49,700 nt of DNA from an uncultured Collinsella sp. (GTDB taxonomy: Bacteria > Actinomycetota > Coriobacteriia > Coriobacteriales > Coriobacteriaceae): the NCBI GenBank assembly GCA_905194675.1, contig CAJJTG010000013.1, forward strand, positions 1-49,700. The letters are read 5' to 3'. Under the pieces are notes generated by a model, which was not told where the DNA came from, searched no databases, and was given only the letters and a program-made list of their open reading frames with translations. The translations under genes were made by a program, and so were the position numbers. Shown piece by piece: positions 48,300 to 49,700 of this stretch (within the stretch, counting starts at the first letter, position 1; each line of letters begins with the position of its first letter).

Positions 48300-49062
48300 A
48301 TCAAAACCACCCCTAAAAGGGGTGGTTTGCTCTTAGGGTATAACCCTTGGATTTCCGGCACGCGTCTAAAGGCGCCGGCCCTCACGGGGTTCGGGCCGCA
48401 CTGCAGATTGACCCGTGGCGGGCCGGTCAAACCGGCGCTATTTACGCCCCGGCCCCCTATCGAAGGGGTCCTCGTGCTCCTTGACGCTCAGCCGGTCGAG
48501 CGCGATGTCGGCCCTCTCCTGCTCCCGGATGCACTTCGCGATCGTGGCCTCGTTCAGGCCGACGGTGGACACGTAGTAGCCCTCGGCCCAGAACTTCCTG
48601 TTGCCGAACTTGTACTTCATGTTCGCGTGCCTGTCGAATACCATCAGCGAGCTCTTCCCCTTCAGGCAGCCCATCACGCTGGACACGCTGTACTTCGGCG
48701 GTATCGCCAGCAGCATGTGGACGTGGTCGGGCATCAGGTGCCCCTCGATGACCTCTATCCCCTTGTACTGGCAGAGCTTCCTGAAGATCTCCCCAAGGTC
48801 GGACCTTATTTGGTTGTAGATGACTTTGCGCCTATACTTCGGCGTGAACACGACGTGGCACTTGCACATCCACTTCGTGTGCGACAGGCTGTAGGCCTTC
48901 TGGGCCATACGCCACCACCGCCCTCTCGACTCGGATTCCTTGCGGCCTGAACAATCGCAAGTGTCCGGCGAGGGGGCGGCTTTGTAAAGCCGGTTGCCCC
49001 CACCCGCATAGCGGGTGGTTTCTGATGCGGCGCGCTGCGCGCCCCGCACAGGCTAAAGCCTT
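48300..49062 (-). mobile_element. IS200-type insertion sequence (approximate ends)
   Basis: Contains the Y1 transposase and subterminal hairpins typical of IS200/IS605 elements: left AAACCACCCC/GGGGTGGTTT (48304-48328) and right CCACCCGC/GCGGGTGG (49000-49018). A GC-rich structured segment of about 70 bp (outer GCGCCGG/CCGGCGC, near 48373-48440) follows the tnpA stop. There is no tnpB, so it is IS200- rather than IS605-like. Exact ends cannot be set, because these elements make no target duplication. Confidence 0.8.
48438..48908 (-). CDS. tnpA: IS200/IS605-family transposase TnpA
   Basis: 156-aa Y1 HUH transposase. H62 and H64 in MPDHVHMLL form the metal-binding HUH pair, and the nucleophile lies in EGYYVSTVG (Y111/Y112). 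The N-terminal MAQKAYSLSHTKWMCKCHVVFTPKYRRK and length are standard. ATG 48908 taken from the conserved start, since the upstream frame to 49049 runs through the element's right end. Moves single-stranded DNA using end hairpins; looks intact. Confidence 0.93.
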   Translation of the reverse strand: MAQKAYSLSHTKWMCKCHVVFTPKYRRKVIYNQIRSDLGEIFRKLCQYKGIEVIEGHLMPDHVHMLLAIPPKYSVSSVMGCLKGKSSLMVFDRHANMKYKFGNRKFWAEGYYVSTVGLNEATIAKCIREQERADIALDRLSVKEHEDPFDRGPGRK

Positions 49063-49105
49063 TAAAAAAGAAAAGGGCCGCGCACCCAAATGGATGCACG
49101 GCCCT
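49062..49105 (-). terminator. Terminator of rpmE
   Basis: AGGGCCG/CGGCCCT-based stem (49074-49105) followed by TTTTCTTTTTTAA on the minus strand. Confidence 0.88.
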
Positions 49106-49141
49106 CATGCCATGAATGCGAGTGATTCCGCGGCGAGCTAT

Positions 49142-49567
49142 TTACTCAGCAGCCTCGGTGGTCTCGGCCTCGGCAGCGGCCTCCTCGACGGGAGCCTCTG
49201 CGGGAGCCTCGGCGGCCTGCTTGGCAGCCTCCTCGGCGAACTTAGCGGCACGCTTAGCCTTCTCGGCAGCCTTAGCCTCAGCGGCGGCCTTGCGAGCGGC
49301 CTCGGCCTCAGCAGCCTTGGCGGCCTTGGCAGCCTTGGCCTCCTCAGCCTTCTTGAGCTGGGCGGCAGCGGCGCCACCGAACTTGTCGGCGAAGCGCTGG
49401 ACGCGTCCACCGGTGTCGACGAACTTCTGCTGGCCGGTGTAGAACGGGTGGCACTCGTTGCAAAGCTCGACCTTCATCTCGGACACGGTAGCGTGCGTCT
49501 TGAAGGTGTTGCCGCAGGAGCACGTCACCGTGCACTCGACATACTGGGGATGGATACCCTGCTTCAT
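49142..49567 (-). CDS. rpmE: Ribosomal protein L31 with long Ala/Glu/Lys tail
   Basis: 141 aa. Residues 1-68 are L31 with zinc cysteines (CSCGNTF and ELCNECHPFYTG: C16, C18, C36, C39), i.e. the zinc-binding form. Residues 70-141 are a low-complexity tail of alternating Ala, Lys and Glu (KAAKAAEAEAARKAAAEAK), turning acidic at the end. Most L31 proteins are 65-80 aa. AAGGAG ribosome site. The tail is probably helical and could extend from the ribosome surface. Confidence 0.93.
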   Translation of the reverse strand: MKQGIHPQYVECTVTCSCGNTFKTHATVSEMKVELCNECHPFYTGQQKFVDTGGRVQRFADKFGGAAAAQLKKAEEAKAAKAAKAAEAEAARKAAAEAKAAEKAKRAAKFAEEAAKQAAEAPAEAPVEEAAAEAETTEAAE

Positions 49568-49582
49568 GGTAGGACTCCTTAT

Positions 49583-49636
49583 TGGTCAGGCGCTGGTTAC
49601 CGATCAGCGCATAAGGCGTCTTGGTTTCCGACCAAG
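49583..49636 (-). promoter_or_regulatory. Possible L31 leader structure
   Basis: A CTTGGT-CGGAA-ACCAAG hairpin (49620-49636) and GGTAACCAGCGCC precede the rpmE ribosome site. L31 leaders that bind the protein are known in Actinobacteria; the match here is by position and general form only. Confidence 0.35.
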
Positions 49637-49700
49637 ACAACAAACTCGGCTATGGTACCACGGCGCCGCGCGTCCCACAAAAGGTTCACGGTCTTTTCGG

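Overview
This is a 49.7 kb stretch of chromosome from a high-GC, anaerobic-type Gram-positive bacterium. It most resembles a gut Coriobacteriia such as Collinsella: actinobacterial-style codon use and protein families, PTS sugar operons, split transketolase, an EFR1-type ferredoxin, and a flavin reductase plus rubredoxin pair. The genus is my inference from protein flavour and intergenic repeats; there is no 16S gene here.

Layout. 1-4.8 kb: alpha-glucoside PTS operon on the minus strand (EIIA, BglG/LicT antiterminator, EIICB, GH4 6-phospho-alpha-glucosidase cut by the window edge). 4.8-8.5 kb: EFR1-type ferredoxin and a DEAD-box RNA helicase with an RGG-like tail. 9.0-12.8 kb, plus strand: copper cluster copA-copZ-csoR with a CsoR-type operator, then a small membrane zinc-ribbon protein. 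13-16.7 kb: amidohydrolase, a DUF559/AbiEi-like nuclease-family protein, an unknown protein. 17.1-23.3 kb: gltBD. 23.8-25.9 kb: gpmA and an Nramp transporter. 26.2-28.6 kb: rubredoxin (47 aa), flavin reductase, smpB, a TPR protein. 28.65-28.83 kb: tRNA-Glu(CUC) and tRNA-Gln(CUG). 29-34.5 kb: small proteins, then a MurNAc catabolic operon (murR interrupted by an in-frame TGA, murQ, murP, mupG). 34.7-36 kb: VanZ-like protein and a serine recombinase. 36-49.6 kb: housekeeping genes rnr, ftsEX, split transketolase, yitT, prfB, secA, an IS200-type transposase, and rpmE.

Functional links. The MurNAc transporter MurP has no EIIA domain and the only EIIA in the window belongs to the alpha-glucoside operon, so the two sugar systems may share a phosphoryl donor. 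The flavin reductase and the small rubredoxin look like a split form of high-molecular-weight rubredoxin.

The most notable unexplained structure is a family of 12 intergenic hairpin elements. Every copy is exactly 57 bp, with 15-bp inverted arms around a variable 27-bp centre. They occur in arrays of 2, 4, 1, 3 and 2 with an 80-bp period (23-24 bp unique spacers), and the stems show compensatory base changes. Two to four further intergenic palindrome families are also present. A second theme is stop codons: TAG ends 19 of the 38 genes I scored and TGA only 3, RF2 carries SPT where the canonical UGA-reading motif is SPF, and murR contains an in-frame TGA.
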